In this document: positions 35,144 through 43,933 of the stretch, piece by piece | Layout: each line of letters starts with the position of its first letter | How positions within the stretch are numbered: the first letter of the stretch is position 1 | Assembly: GCA_030452985.1 (NCBI GenBank) | Contig: JAKDLG010000010.1 | Span: 1-63,773 of the forward strand | Direction: 5' to 3' | Length of the DNA stretch: 63,773 nucleotides | DNA from: Humibacillus sp. | GTDB lineage: Bacteria; Actinomycetota; Actinomycetes; Actinomycetales; Dermatophilaceae | Notes under the pieces: generated by a model | Seen by the model: the letters and a program-made list of their open reading frames with translations, nothing else | What the model was told of the DNA's origin: nothing | Databases searched by the model: none | Translations under genes and position numbers: made by a program

Positions 35144-35213
35144 CGAACACACCGAGTAATCGTCAACCCACCGAGTGGCTACCCGGTGGGTTGACGATTA
35201 CTCGGTGTGTTCG
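35144..35213 (+). terminator. Perfect 30-bp inverted repeat after hmp
   Basis: Arms at 35144-35173 and 35184-35213 are exact complements over 30 bases, with a 10-base loop. The first arm begins CGAACACACCGAGTAATCG. Position directly after hmp suggests transcription termination, but perfect arms of this length are unusual for that and could also be a REP-like element. Confidence 0.75.
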
Positions 35214-35330
35214 CCGGCCGCTGAGCCGGCCACCCGACCGTCCCAGTCGAGTGGCCACTTTCGAACCAGCCGGTCGAGGGGCCGGCGTCCTCTGGTCGAT
35301 GGGCCGAGAGCGTTCGGCGACAATGGCTGG

Positions 35331-35720
35331 ATGGCCAGTGCCTCAGCGATAGATCAGAACCGGATTCGCTTGGCCGCCGACCGGGCGACGACCGGCTCCC
35401 GGCTCGCGGCGCTCCGGAGCGGCTTCGCCGGGGTGGTGGCCGCGTCCGAGAACTCGAACGCCGATGACGAGCACGACCCCGAGGGCTCGACCATCGCCTA
35501 CGAGCGGTCGCAGCTCTCGGCCCTGGTGGCCCAGGCCGAGGCGCATCTGGCCGAGATCGACCTCGCCGTCGAGCGGATCGCTGCGGGTACCTACGGGCGG
35601 TGCGCGGTGTGCGGCGCCGAGATCCCCGGCGGTCGACTGGAGGCCCGACCTACGGCATCCACCTGCATCGGTTGCGCAGCGGTAGCGGCGCGGCAGCGAC
35701 GTGGTGGTGGCTCCCGCTAG
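35331..35720 (+). CDS. TraR/DksA-type zinc finger protein
   Basis: 129 residues. N-terminal helical part and a C-terminal four-cysteine zinc finger C91-x2-C94-x17-C112-x2-C115 (GRCAVCGAEIPGGRLEARP). Small actinobacterial members are thought to bind RNA polymerase like DksA/TraR. ATG 35331 is the start nearest the conserved region; no strong ribosome site is visible. Single gene, ends with TAG. Confidence 0.82.
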   Translation: MASASAIDQNRIRLAADRATTGSRLAALRSGFAGVVAASENSNADDEHDPEGSTIAYERSQLSALVAQAEAHLAEIDLAVERIAAGTYGRCAVCGAEIPGGRLEARPTASTCIGCAAVAARQRRGGGSR

Positions 35721-35882
35721 CGCCGATCTCACGCGCAAGTTTCGGGATCGGCCCGGATGCCGCAAGCGAGCCCGGAAGGCCCCACGACGACCCTGTCTGA
35801 CTGGGGCGGGATGACGGGTATCAGGCGGCCCGGCCCTGACCTCTGACCTCTGAGCGACGACATCGTCGGGGAGGTGCTTTAC

Positions 35883-36353
35883 ATGGCGGCGAGGGCTGAG
35901 GGCAGCGGCGGCTGGGTGTCGAGCGCGGTCGCCCTGCTGGCCCTGGCCGCAGCCGGGTGGTTCGGCCTGGGCCTGACGACGCCCTCACCCCAGCCTTCCC
36001 TGCTGCTCACCGACGCCAGCAACAGCGGCGATGCGTCGCAGACGGGATCCGGCGAACCGGATTCGTCGATCCCCGCTGCGTGGCGAGGCGACCACACCCG
36101 CCCGACGCTGAACCCGGAAGCCCGACCGGCCGTCGTGCGGCAGGGCGCGCCCGTCCGGTTGTTCGCCCACGGCGCCGATACGGGCTCGGGGGTGGCCAGC
36201 CAGTCGTGCCACACCGGACGGCTCCCCGGCTTCGACCGGCCTGGGGTGCACACCGTGACCTGCCTGGTGCGTGACCGGGCCGGCAACATCGCGGTCGGCC
36301 GAACCACCTACCGGGTGATCGGTGACGCGGGGGCGCGGCCGACCCGGGTGTGA
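35883..36353 (+). CDS. Exported or membrane-anchored Ig-like protein
   Basis: 156 residues. A signal peptide or anchor at about 12-31 (VSSAVALLALAAAGWFGLGL) is followed by a Ser/Pro-rich stretch and a C-terminal beta-sandwich pattern, GVHTVTCLVRDRAGNIAVGRTTYRV, as in HYR/bacterial Ig-like modules. Two cysteines (QSCHTG and VTCLV) could form a disulfide. Function unknown. ATG 35883 has GGGGAGG a few bases upstream. Confidence 0.65.
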   Translation: MAARAEGSGGWVSSAVALLALAAAGWFGLGLTTPSPQPSLLLTDASNSGDASQTGSGEPDSSIPAAWRGDHTRPTLNPEARPAVVRQGAPVRLFAHGADTGSGVASQSCHTGRLPGFDRPGVHTVTCLVRDRAGNIAVGRTTYRVIGDAGARPTRV

Positions 36354-36398
36354 CGCTCCTGGCCGGCGGTCGAAGCGTGACCGGGCAGGATGGGGGCC

Positions 36399-37865
36399 AT
36401 GAGCGACCTCACCGGAGTGGTCTTCCCCCTCGACGTCGGCAGTGGGCGGCGCAGCACGACCGCGACCGGCCGTGCGGTGGTGGCCGACGCCCTGCGTGCG
36501 GCCGACCCCGTGGGGGCCGCGTCGGCCGAGCGCGAGACGAACTGGAGGCAGGGCTACCTGCCGCACTTCCGCCGGCTGGTCGAAGCGGGCCTGGTCTCGC
36601 CGGAGGCCGCTCGCGCCATCGCCCGTGACGGGCTCGCATCGCTGCACGAACGGATGCGGTGGGTAGGCCCGCACGCGACCGAGGGTGACCAGCCGCTGAC
36701 GTCGGCCTTCGAGTGGGCCGGTGAGCCGCTGGCTTCGCACACCTTCAGGGGGGAGGGCGCCCCCGATCGCACCCTCTCGATCCCGGATGCCGGTGAGCGG
36801 CTCTCGGGTGACCGCCTCCGCCGCCGCCTCGACGTCTGGGCCGACGCGGGTGTCATCGAGACGAGCTGCGCCGAGGCGGTTCACCTCGTCATCGACAACC
36901 CCGACTGGCTCGACCTCGGGGACCGCACGGTGGTCGTCCTCGGCGCGGCGGCCGAGATGGGGCCCTTGCGGTCGCTGTTGCGGTGGGGGGCTGACGTGGC
37001 CGCCGTCGACCTCCCGCGAAAAGACCTGTGGGACAGGCTGGTGGGCGATACCCGCAAGCTCGCCGGGTCGATCACCGTGCCGGTGCGAGCGGGCGACGAG
37101 CCGGTCACCGGCCGTGTGGGCGGTGACCTCGTTCACGACCTCGGGGCCGTGGCCCAGTGGGTGTCTCAGATCGAGGGCCCGGTTGTGATCGGCAACTACG
37201 TGTACGCCGACGGTGAGACCAACGTTCGTGTGTCGATGTCGGTCGACGCCCTCACCCGGCGCATCGTCGAGCAGAAGGGGACCGGCGACGTCGCCCTCGC
37301 CTTTCTCGCCACTCCGACCGACGTCTTCGCCGTGCCCGGGTCGGCCGTCGACCGGTCGGTGGCGAACTACGCTGCCCGCCGCACGTCCAAGGTGCTAAGG
37401 GTGCCGTTGCGCACGGTCAGCGGCGGGCGGCTGCTGCGGCGCAACTACGTGCCCGGCCAGAACCCCGGTATCAACGACAGCGTGGTGCTGCAGCAGGGCC
37501 CGAACTACCTGCTGGCCAAACGGCTGCAGCGCTGGCGCGCCACGAGCTACCGCGAGGAGGGCGGCGTGGTCTCGCTCAACGTGGCGCCGCCCACCCGCAC
37601 CCGGTCGGTGGTCAAGAACCGGGTGCTCGCCGCCGCGTACGCCGGTGCACACCGTTTCGGCATCGAGGTGTTCGAGCCGGGCACGGCCAACACCCTGATG
37701 GCCGCGCTGCTGGTGCACGACCTGCGCACCGGCTCGCCCGCCCAGCCGCATCCGTGGCAGGACGAGGCTCACGGTGCCGCCCACGGGGGGCTCTGGACCT
37801 CGAGCTACGACCCGCGCAGCGCCCTTGGCCTCGCGGCGCTGCTCGGCGTGGCGTCCGCCCGGTGA
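36399..37865 (+). CDS. Uncharacterised protein with Rossmann-like segment
   Basis: 488 residues, cytoplasmic by composition. I do not recognise a family with a known role. A middle segment (about 175-205) reads TVVVLGAAAEMGPLRSLLRWGADVAAVDL, a glycine-rich nucleotide-binding-like turn followed by an acidic strand end. Other striking blocks are GNYVYADGETNVRVSMSVDAL and RRNYVPGQNPGINDSVVLQQGPNYLLAKRLQRWRA (given here in part; about residues 348-380). The length, even composition and ordered blocks argue for a real enzyme. ATG 36399 is preceded by a G-rich ribosome site; ATG 36390 is an alternative. Confidence 0.7.
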   Translation: MSDLTGVVFPLDVGSGRRSTTATGRAVVADALRAADPVGAASAERETNWRQGYLPHFRRLVEAGLVSPEAARAIARDGLASLHERMRWVGPHATEGDQPLTSAFEWAGEPLASHTFRGEGAPDRTLSIPDAGERLSGDRLRRRLDVWADAGVIETSCAEAVHLVIDNPDWLDLGDRTVVVLGAAAEMGPLRSLLRWGADVAAVDLPRKDLWDRLVGDTRKLAGSITVPVRAGDEPVTGRVGGDLVHDLGAVAQWVSQIEGPVVIGNYVYADGETNVRVSMSVDALTRRIVEQKGTGDVALAFLATPTDVFAVPGSAVDRSVANYAARRTSKVLRVPLRTVSGGRLLRRNYVPGQNPGINDSVVLQQGPNYLLAKRLQRWRATSYREEGGVVSLNVAPPTRTRSVVKNRVLAAAYAGAHRFGIEVFEPGTANTLMAALLVHDLRTGSPAQPHPWQDEAHGAAHGGLWTSSYDPRSALGLAALLGVASAR

Positions 37866-37921
37866 CGGTCGGGCGGACGGGCGGGGTGGTCCCGCTCGCC
37901 CGCCGTTGACCCGTGACCGTC
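37864..37921. terminator. Large hairpin between convergent genes
   Basis: Outer arms GACGGTC (37864-37870) and GACCGTC (37915-37921) enclose an inner CGGGCGGGG-TGGT-CCCGCTCGCCCG stem with a small bulge. It could terminate both converging transcripts. Confidence 0.55.
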
Positions 37922-37985
37922 GAAAGGGCAGTTCGTGCTGCCTTCGCGAGGACAGTCCCGTTGCGAGTTCGGGTCAAGCGCCGCT

Positions 37986-39353
37986 TTACCGCGCGGCAGC
38001 CAACGACAGCGCCAGAGTGTTCACCACCGGGGTGCCGAGGCCGCTGGCAGCGTCCCAGCCGGTGCCGGCGGTGAAGCCGCCGAGCCCGAAGTCGCCGTTC
38101 TGGCCCCGGGTGATGTCGTGGAAGGCCGACGGGGTCTTCCTCGCGATCTGGTAGAGAGCCGGGTTGATGAAGCCCAGTCGGCCCTTGTTGAGCTGGGCGA
38201 TGTCGGCGGCGATTCCGGCCCACTGCGGGCTGCCCGAGCTCGTGCCGCCGAAGATGTAGAACGAGCCCTGGAGCGCGACGATGACCCCGCCGTCGACAGC
38301 GGCGTTGTACGAGACGTCGGGCACGCCGCGGCTGGGCAGCGACCCGACCCGGTTCTGCCACCAGGGCACGGCGTAGGTGTTGCTGAACCCGCCACCGCCG
38401 GAACTGCGGAAGCCGAGGGTCTTCTCCTCGTTCCACACCACCTCACGCTGGTAGCGCCCCGTGACCGGGTTGGCGAAGAGCTGGGTGCCGCCGACCGCAG
38501 TGACATAGGGGTCGCTGGCGGGGGTCGACGCCGCGATCAGGTTGCCCTTGCCGTTGCAGGTGGGCTGCGTCGACCCGGAGTCACCCGCGGAGGCGAAGAG
38601 CGTCATCCCCTGGCGGCGAGCCTTGTTCGCGATGGCGTGCTGCGCCGCGAGGGTGGTGCCGGGTTGGCGCGAGCCATCGAGGTTGAGGCCGTAGCATGAC
38701 TCCGCCTCGCCGAAGCTCATCGACATCGTGTCGCCCAGGTTGTGGTCGACAGCGTACTTCACCGCACTCTGGATGTCGTTGTCGTTGTTGGACTTCGCCA
38801 GCACGAGGACGATCTTGGCGCTGGGAGCCATGGCATGGGACCACTGCACGTCGAGGTTGATCTCGCTGGCCCAGCTTTGCATGTTGGCGTCGTTGGGGTC
38901 GAACGGCGTGAGCCCGTCCGGTGCCACGATCTTCAGCGGTGCCGTGGGCAGGCCCCACACCGAGTTGAAGGCGGCGAGGTCGGCTCGCAGGGTGGGGCTT
39001 TGATACGCGTCGACGATGGTGACCGCGCGTCGCTTGCCTGTGAAGCCGGCGTTGATGAGCTTGTCGGTGCCGTAGGCCGCGCGCATCTGGTCGGGCCCGT
39101 AGCAGCGGAGCGCAGCGGTGGCCGACTGGCAGTTGAACACGACACCCCCACTGGCCCGAGCCCGCGCGTTGGACGAAGGGGGAGCCGTCTTGACCTTGGG
39201 TGGCCCACCGTTGACGGCCGGGCTGACGGACCCGGAGGAAGAGGGGGCGGGCGCAGCGTTGGCTGCTCCCGCGGTTCCGGCCGCTGCGGCGGCCACGACG
39301 GCCGCGCAGGCGGCAGCGGAGACGATTCCGTACATGAACGGCGAACGAGACAT
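37986..39353 (-). CDS. Secreted S53 sedolisin-type serine-carboxyl protease
   Basis: 455 residues. Sec signal peptide at 1-33 ending near ANA, then a short prosegment. Catalytic E164 and D168 (SEINLDVQWSHAMAPSAK), oxyanion D258 (SAGDSGS) and nucleophile S372 in GGTSSGSP are all present, with a C-terminal Ca-binding loop (FHDITRGQNGDFGLG). Active at acidic pH in known relatives; the propeptide is much shorter than in fungal pro-kumamolisins. GGGAGG precedes the ATG. Single gene. Confidence 0.88.
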   Translation of the reverse strand: MSRSPFMYGIVSAAACAAVVAAAAAGTAGAANAAPAPSSSGSVSPAVNGGPPKVKTAPPSSNARARASGGVVFNCQSATAALRCYGPDQMRAAYGTDKLINAGFTGKRRAVTIVDAYQSPTLRADLAAFNSVWGLPTAPLKIVAPDGLTPFDPNDANMQSWASEINLDVQWSHAMAPSAKIVLVLAKSNNDNDIQSAVKYAVDHNLGDTMSMSFGEAESCYGLNLDGSRQPGTTLAAQHAIANKARRQGMTLFASAGDSGSTQPTCNGKGNLIAASTPASDPYVTAVGGTQLFANPVTGRYQREVVWNEEKTLGFRSSGGGGFSNTYAVPWWQNRVGSLPSRGVPDVSYNAAVDGGVIVALQGSFYIFGGTSSGSPQWAGIAADIAQLNKGRLGFINPALYQIARKTPSAFHDITRGQNGDFGLGGFTAGTGWDAASGLGTPVVNTLALSLAAAR

Positions 39354-39534
39354 GCGGACCTCCCGTCGAGCAGGGCGACCGGTGACCGGGTGATCGTCGA
39401 CTCATTCCCTGTCGATATCGGGCATACCACGTGTCGCGTCTCACTGTCTCGGTTTGTTGCGAATTCCCTGTGCTGTGTTCGGTGTGCGAAAGTGTTGCGG
39501 CGACGCGCGCGACCCGGGGAGGAGCCGGCAACCC

Positions 39535-40695
39535 ATGAGCGACACCAACCTGGGCGCACCTCTTGAGGGGGTGGTCGTGGCCGACTTCAGCCGCGTGCTC
39601 GCCGGGCCGATGGCCACCATGATGCTGGCCGACCTCGGCGCCCGGGTGATCAAGATCGAACGGCCCGGGGTGGGTGACGAGACCCGCGGCTGGGGCCCTC
39701 CGTTCTCAGCCACCGGCTCGACCTACTTCGAGGCCGTCAACCGCAGCAAGGCGTCGATCGCCCTCGACCTCGCAGCAGCCGACGACCTCGCCATCGCTCA
39801 CGAGATCGCCGCGCGGGCCGACGTCGTCATCGAGAACCTGCGGTCCGGAGTGATGGAACGGCTCGGGCTGGGCTATGACGCAGTTACGAGCGCGAACCCG
39901 CGTGTCGTCTACGTCTCGATCAGCGGCTTCGGCAGCGGCGCCGGGGCGGCCCTGCCCGGTTACGACTTCGTCGTGCAGGCCGCCAGCGGCCTGATGAGCC
40001 TCACGGGCGAGGTCGACGGCGACCCGATGAAGGTGGGCGTGGCGCTCATCGACGTGCTGACCGGCAAGGATGCCGTGATCGGCATCCTGGCTGCGTTGTC
40101 GGCGCGCGAGCGCACCGGCCACGGTGACCGTCTCGAGGTGAGCCTGTTGACGAGCGGCCTCGCCGGGCTGGTCAACCAGGCACAGGCCTACCTCGAGACC
40201 GGGCGGACGCCCGCCCGGCTCGGCAACGACCACCCGAGCATCGCGCCCTACGGCCTGCTGCCCACTGCCGACGGTCCCTTGGCCGTGGCCTGCGGGAACG
40301 ACGGACAGTTCGCGCGGCTGGCGGAGGCCGTTGGCCGCCCAGACCTCTCGAGCGACCCGCGCTTCGCCACCAACGCGGGTCGGGTCACCCACCGGGCCGA
40401 GCTGGGGGCGGCTCTCGCCGAGTCGATGGGTCGCCACGACCGGGGCCATTGGGCGACGGCGCTCACCCGGGCCGGGGTTCCCGTGAGCCCGATCAACGAC
40501 CTCGCTGCAGCGGTCGAGCTGGCCGAACGACTCGGACTGGAGCCCACGGTGGAGGTGGGCGACGGATCGACCCGCCAGGTACGGCATCCGGTCAGCTTCA
40601 CGGCCTACGCCACGGCGCCGCCCACGCCGCCTCCAGCGAACGACGCCGACCGTGCGGCGGTGCTGGCCTGGCTGGCCGGCGAGAAGCGCGGCTGA
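39535..40695 (+). CDS. CaiB/BaiF family CoA transferase
   Basis: 386 residues, class III CoA transferase: VADFSRVLAGPMATMMLADLGARVIKIERP at the N terminus and the catalytic Asp in GVALIDVLTGK. It moves CoA between acids, activating a carboxylate for the beta-oxidation-type enzymes that follow. GGGAGGAG is 9 bases before ATG 39535. First gene of an operon with two acyl-CoA dehydrogenases and an enoyl-CoA hydratase; the substrate is not evident. Confidence 0.9.
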   Translation: MSDTNLGAPLEGVVVADFSRVLAGPMATMMLADLGARVIKIERPGVGDETRGWGPPFSATGSTYFEAVNRSKASIALDLAAADDLAIAHEIAARADVVIENLRSGVMERLGLGYDAVTSANPRVVYVSISGFGSGAGAALPGYDFVVQAASGLMSLTGEVDGDPMKVGVALIDVLTGKDAVIGILAALSARERTGHGDRLEVSLLTSGLAGLVNQAQAYLETGRTPARLGNDHPSIAPYGLLPTADGPLAVACGNDGQFARLAEAVGRPDLSSDPRFATNAGRVTHRAELGAALAESMGRHDRGHWATALTRAGVPVSPINDLAAAVELAERLGLEPTVEVGDGSTRQVRHPVSFTAYATAPPTPPPANDADRAAVLAWLAGEKRG

Positions 40696-40762
40696 CCCCG
40701 AAGTCTCGACTGGGGCTGTGGCAGAGTGGGCGGCCTACCCGCTCGACCGAAGAAGGGCCAGG

Positions 40763-41959
40763 ATGCCGCGTCCGCTGATCCCGCCGATCGTCACCGAGCA
40801 ACCGGCCCTGACCGAGCTGCGGTACGAGGTGCGCGCCTTTCTCGCAGAGCAGATCCGGGCCGGGGCCTTCGTGCCTCACGTCGACACCTGGCTGACTCGG
40901 TGGGACCGCGACTTCACCCGTGAGCTCGGCCGACGCGGCTGGCTCGGCATGGTCGTGCCGTCGGAGTACGGCGGGCAGGGGCGCAGCTACCTCGAACGGT
41001 TCGTCGTGACCGAGGAGCTGCTCGTCGTCGGAGCACCGGTCGCGGCTCACTGGATCGCCGAACGCCAGATCGGGCCGTCGCTGCTGCGCTACGGCACCGA
41101 GGAGCAGAAGCAGGCGTTCCTGCCCGGCATCAGCCGCGGCGAGATCGTCTTCGGCATCGGCATGAGCGAGCCCGACTCCGGCTCCGACCTCGCGAGCGTG
41201 CGCACCCGAGCCGAACGGGTCGACGGGGGCTGGCGGCTCACCGGCACGAAGGTGTGGACCTCTGGTGCGCACGAGGCTGACGGCTTCTTCGCCCTCGCGC
41301 GGTCAGCGCCGCTCGACCCCGCCCACCGGCACGACGGGCTCAGCCAGTTCATCGTCGACCTGCATGCACCCGAGATCGAGATCCGCCCGATCATCTCGAT
41401 GGGCGGTGACCACCACTTCAACGAGGTGCACCTCGGTGGGGTCGTCATCCCCGATGCGCGGGTGCTGGGTCAGATCGGCGACGGCTGGTCGCAGGTGACC
41501 TCCGAGCTGGGCTTCGAACGCAGCGGCCCCGAAAGGTTCCTCTCGACCTTCCAGCTGCTCGCCGCGGCCGCCTCGGCCATGAACGAGGGGAGCCTGCCGC
41601 TCGACGCCGGCCTCGGTCGGCACGTCGCCCGGGTCGCCGCCCTGCACCACATGTCGTTCGCCATCTCGAGCGCGCTCGAAGAGCGGGCCGAGTCGGATGC
41701 CGGTGGCTCGGGAGCCGCTGCTGCCGCCGGTGACGTCGACGTCGACACCGCAGCGGCCGCGGTCAAGGTGCTCGGCACCACGGAGGAGGGCGACATCACC
41801 GACTACGTCGACACCCTGACGGCCTCGGGCTGGCCGCGCGGAGATGAGCTGTTCAGCCTGCTGGAGGCCGCCATCCTGCAGCGGCCCGGCTTCACACTGC
41901 GCGGGGGCACCAACGAGATCCTGCGCGGCGTCATCGCGCGCGGGCTGGGGCTGCGCTGA
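40763..41959 (+). CDS. Acyl-CoA dehydrogenase (larger subunit-like)
   Basis: 398 residues with the FAD-binding blocks FGIGMSEPDSGSDLAS and WRLTGTKVWTSGAHEAD and the C-terminal FTLRGGTNEILRGVIARGLG. Members of this type in actinomycetes often form alpha2-beta2 enzymes with a shorter partner; the next gene overlaps it (TGATG) and fits that role. It would introduce the alpha-beta double bond in an acyl-CoA. Confidence 0.9.
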   Translation: MPRPLIPPIVTEQPALTELRYEVRAFLAEQIRAGAFVPHVDTWLTRWDRDFTRELGRRGWLGMVVPSEYGGQGRSYLERFVVTEELLVVGAPVAAHWIAERQIGPSLLRYGTEEQKQAFLPGISRGEIVFGIGMSEPDSGSDLASVRTRAERVDGGWRLTGTKVWTSGAHEADGFFALARSAPLDPAHRHDGLSQFIVDLHAPEIEIRPIISMGGDHHFNEVHLGGVVIPDARVLGQIGDGWSQVTSELGFERSGPERFLSTFQLLAAAASAMNEGSLPLDAGLGRHVARVAALHHMSFAISSALEERAESDAGGSGAAAAAGDVDVDTAAAAVKVLGTTEEGDITDYVDTLTASGWPRGDELFSLLEAAILQRPGFTLRGGTNEILRGVIARGLGLR

Positions 41960-43044
41960 TGGCCGACGCCCCCCTCACCAGCCACCCCGTCGCCGACCCC
42001 GACCTCGTCGACGTGCTCGCCGGCCTCTTCGACGACTACCGTCAGCGTCGTCCGGGCCCCAGCGTGCACCTCGCGTTCGACGCCGACCTCTGGGGCCGTC
42101 TCGACGACCTGGGGCTGACCCGCCTGAGCGCGTCGGAGGCCAGCGGTGGCAGCGGCGCCGGGTGGCTCGAGGCGGCTGCCCTGCTGGGCATCGCGGCCGG
42201 CGCCGCGGCAGCGGTTCCGATCGCCGAGCACGACGTTCTCGCCGCGTGGCTGCTCGAGTCGGCCGGCCTGCCCAACGACGGCCGGCTGCGCACCGTCTGC
42301 CGCCCCGACCCCTCCGGAGTGGCCATCAACGTCACGTGGGCGAGCGAGGCCACGTCCATCGTGGCCCTCTGGGAGGACCGCGACCAGTGGCGCGTCTCTG
42401 ACGTGGCCACCGAACGCGCCGAGATCACGGCCGGGCGCAACCTCGCCGGGGAGCCCTGCGACACGGTCACGTTCGACCTTGCCGACCTTGAGAGTGGGGT
42501 CGTCGTCGATCACACCATCGGCGAGCAGTTTCACCTCCGTGGCGCCCTCGCCCGCTCGGCGCAGGTGGTCGGCGGCATGGACCGAGTGCTCGAGATCGTC
42601 GTTGCCCACGTCACCGAGCGCACCCAGTTCGGCCGGCCGATCGGGCGCTTCCAGGCCGTTGCCCACCTGGTGGCCGACATCGCGATGGAGGCCGCGCTCG
42701 CGCGCTCGGCCACCGACGCCGCGGTCGCCCGGGCAGCGTCATCCGACTGGTCCGACCCAGGCATGCTCTTCGCGGTCGGCGTCGCGAAGTCATGCGTCGG
42801 GCACGCTGCCTCGGTCGTCGTGCGGGGCGCCCACCAGGTGCTCGGTGCGATCGGCACCACCCTCGAACACGACCTGCATCTGCTCACCAAGCCCATCCTG
42901 TGCCGCCGCAGCGAGTTCGGCTCGGTGCACGAGTGGGACGAGACCCTGGCCGAGCTCGCCAGCTCGGCGGGGCACGACCGGCTCTGGCCGCTCGTGCTCA
43001 CCGGTCGCGCCGCCCCGGCACCCGCTTCTCGCGGACCGGGCTGA
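41959..43044 (+). CDS. Acyl-CoA dehydrogenase (shorter partner subunit-like)
   Basis: 361 residues. The C-terminal helical half is well conserved (TERTQFGRPIGRFQAVAHLVAD, GAHQVLGAIGTTLEHDLHLLTK), while the N-terminal and beta domains are shortened and lack the FAD-binding strings of its neighbour. This is the pattern of the beta chain of heteromeric FadE enzymes of steroid catabolism. Start overlaps the preceding stop, so equimolar synthesis is likely. Confidence 0.87.
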   Translation: MADAPLTSHPVADPDLVDVLAGLFDDYRQRRPGPSVHLAFDADLWGRLDDLGLTRLSASEASGGSGAGWLEAAALLGIAAGAAAAVPIAEHDVLAAWLLESAGLPNDGRLRTVCRPDPSGVAINVTWASEATSIVALWEDRDQWRVSDVATERAEITAGRNLAGEPCDTVTFDLADLESGVVVDHTIGEQFHLRGALARSAQVVGGMDRVLEIVVAHVTERTQFGRPIGRFQAVAHLVADIAMEAALARSATDAAVARAASSDWSDPGMLFAVGVAKSCVGHAASVVVRGAHQVLGAIGTTLEHDLHLLTKPILCRRSEFGSVHEWDETLAELASSAGHDRLWPLVLTGRAAPAPASRGPG

Positions 43045-43111
43045 GACGCCCGCCGATGACTCGACGCGTGGACCGACCCGACCATCGACCCGTTCAGAGG
43101 GAGACCTCCGC

Positions 43112-43849
43112 ATGACCGAGATCCGCTACGCCGTCACCGATGGTGTCGCCCTGATCACCCTCGATGCCCCCGAGCGGCGCAACGCCCTCTCGGTGGAGAT
43201 GTCGCGCGAGCTGATCGATGCCGCGCACACCGCCGAGTCGGATGCCGCTGTCGGCGCCGTCGTCGTCACCGGCGGCGCGCACTTCTGCGCCGGCGCGGTG
43301 CGCAGCGTGCTCGCCGAGACCGGCCGTGACCCGGTCGCCGACGAGGCGTACCGCAACCTCGAGACGGTCTACGCCGCCTTCACGACGATCGGCGGCATCG
43401 GGGTGCCGACGATCGCGGCCGTCCGCGGGGCGGCCGTCGGCGCCGGGCTCAACCTGGCCCTGGCCACCGACCTGCGCATCGTCAGCCGCTCGGCCCGACT
43501 GCTGCCCGGCTTCGCCCAGATCGGCATCCACCCCGGCGGGGGTCACTTCACCCTGCTGAACCGGGTCGCTGGGCGCGAGGCGGCGGCGGCCATGGGCCTG
43601 TTCGGCGACGAGGTCGACGGCGAACGGGCAGTGGCGCTGGGGCTGGCCTGGGCCGCCCACGACGACGCAGACGTTGAGCAGCGCGCCGTTGCGCTGGCCG
43701 GCCGGGTGGCGGCCGACCCGGCCCTCGCACGGCGAACGGTGGCCAGCTTCCGCCGCGAGACGGCATCCGGTGGGGTGGCCTGGGATGTCGCCGTCGAGGT
43801 TGAGCGGGCGCCACAGATGTGGTCGCTGAGGCGCAAACACTCCGACTGA
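43112..43849 (+). CDS. Enoyl-CoA hydratase/isomerase family protein
   Basis: 245 residues, crotonase fold. ERRNALSVEMSRELIDA at the N terminus and the oxyanion loop GAHFCAGAV are typical. In the catalytic segment the usual Glu is replaced: LLPGFAQIGIHPGGG has no acidic residue where classical hydratases have Glu164, so it may be an isomerase, lyase or unusual hydratase. AGAGGGAG precedes the ATG. Last enzyme of the CoA operon. Confidence 0.85.
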   Translation: MTEIRYAVTDGVALITLDAPERRNALSVEMSRELIDAAHTAESDAAVGAVVVTGGAHFCAGAVRSVLAETGRDPVADEAYRNLETVYAAFTTIGGIGVPTIAAVRGAAVGAGLNLALATDLRIVSRSARLLPGFAQIGIHPGGGHFTLLNRVAGREAAAAMGLFGDEVDGERAVALGLAWAAHDDADVEQRAVALAGRVAADPALARRTVASFRRETASGGVAWDVAVEVERAPQMWSLRRKHSD

Positions 43850-43863
43850 GCCGGGCGGAAGTT

Positions 43864-43878
43864 CCGTCACCGTGACGG
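43864..43878 (+). promoter_or_regulatory. 15-bp palindrome before MFS gene
   Basis: CCGTCACCGTGACGG, perfect about a central C, lies 15 bases after the hydratase stop and about 55 before the MFS start. It may be an operator or a small terminator. Confidence 0.35.
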
Positions 43879-43933
43879 GCGGTGGCCCATAGGTGTAAAG
43901 ATGGGGAGTTCGCACCCCACCGAAGGAGATCTT

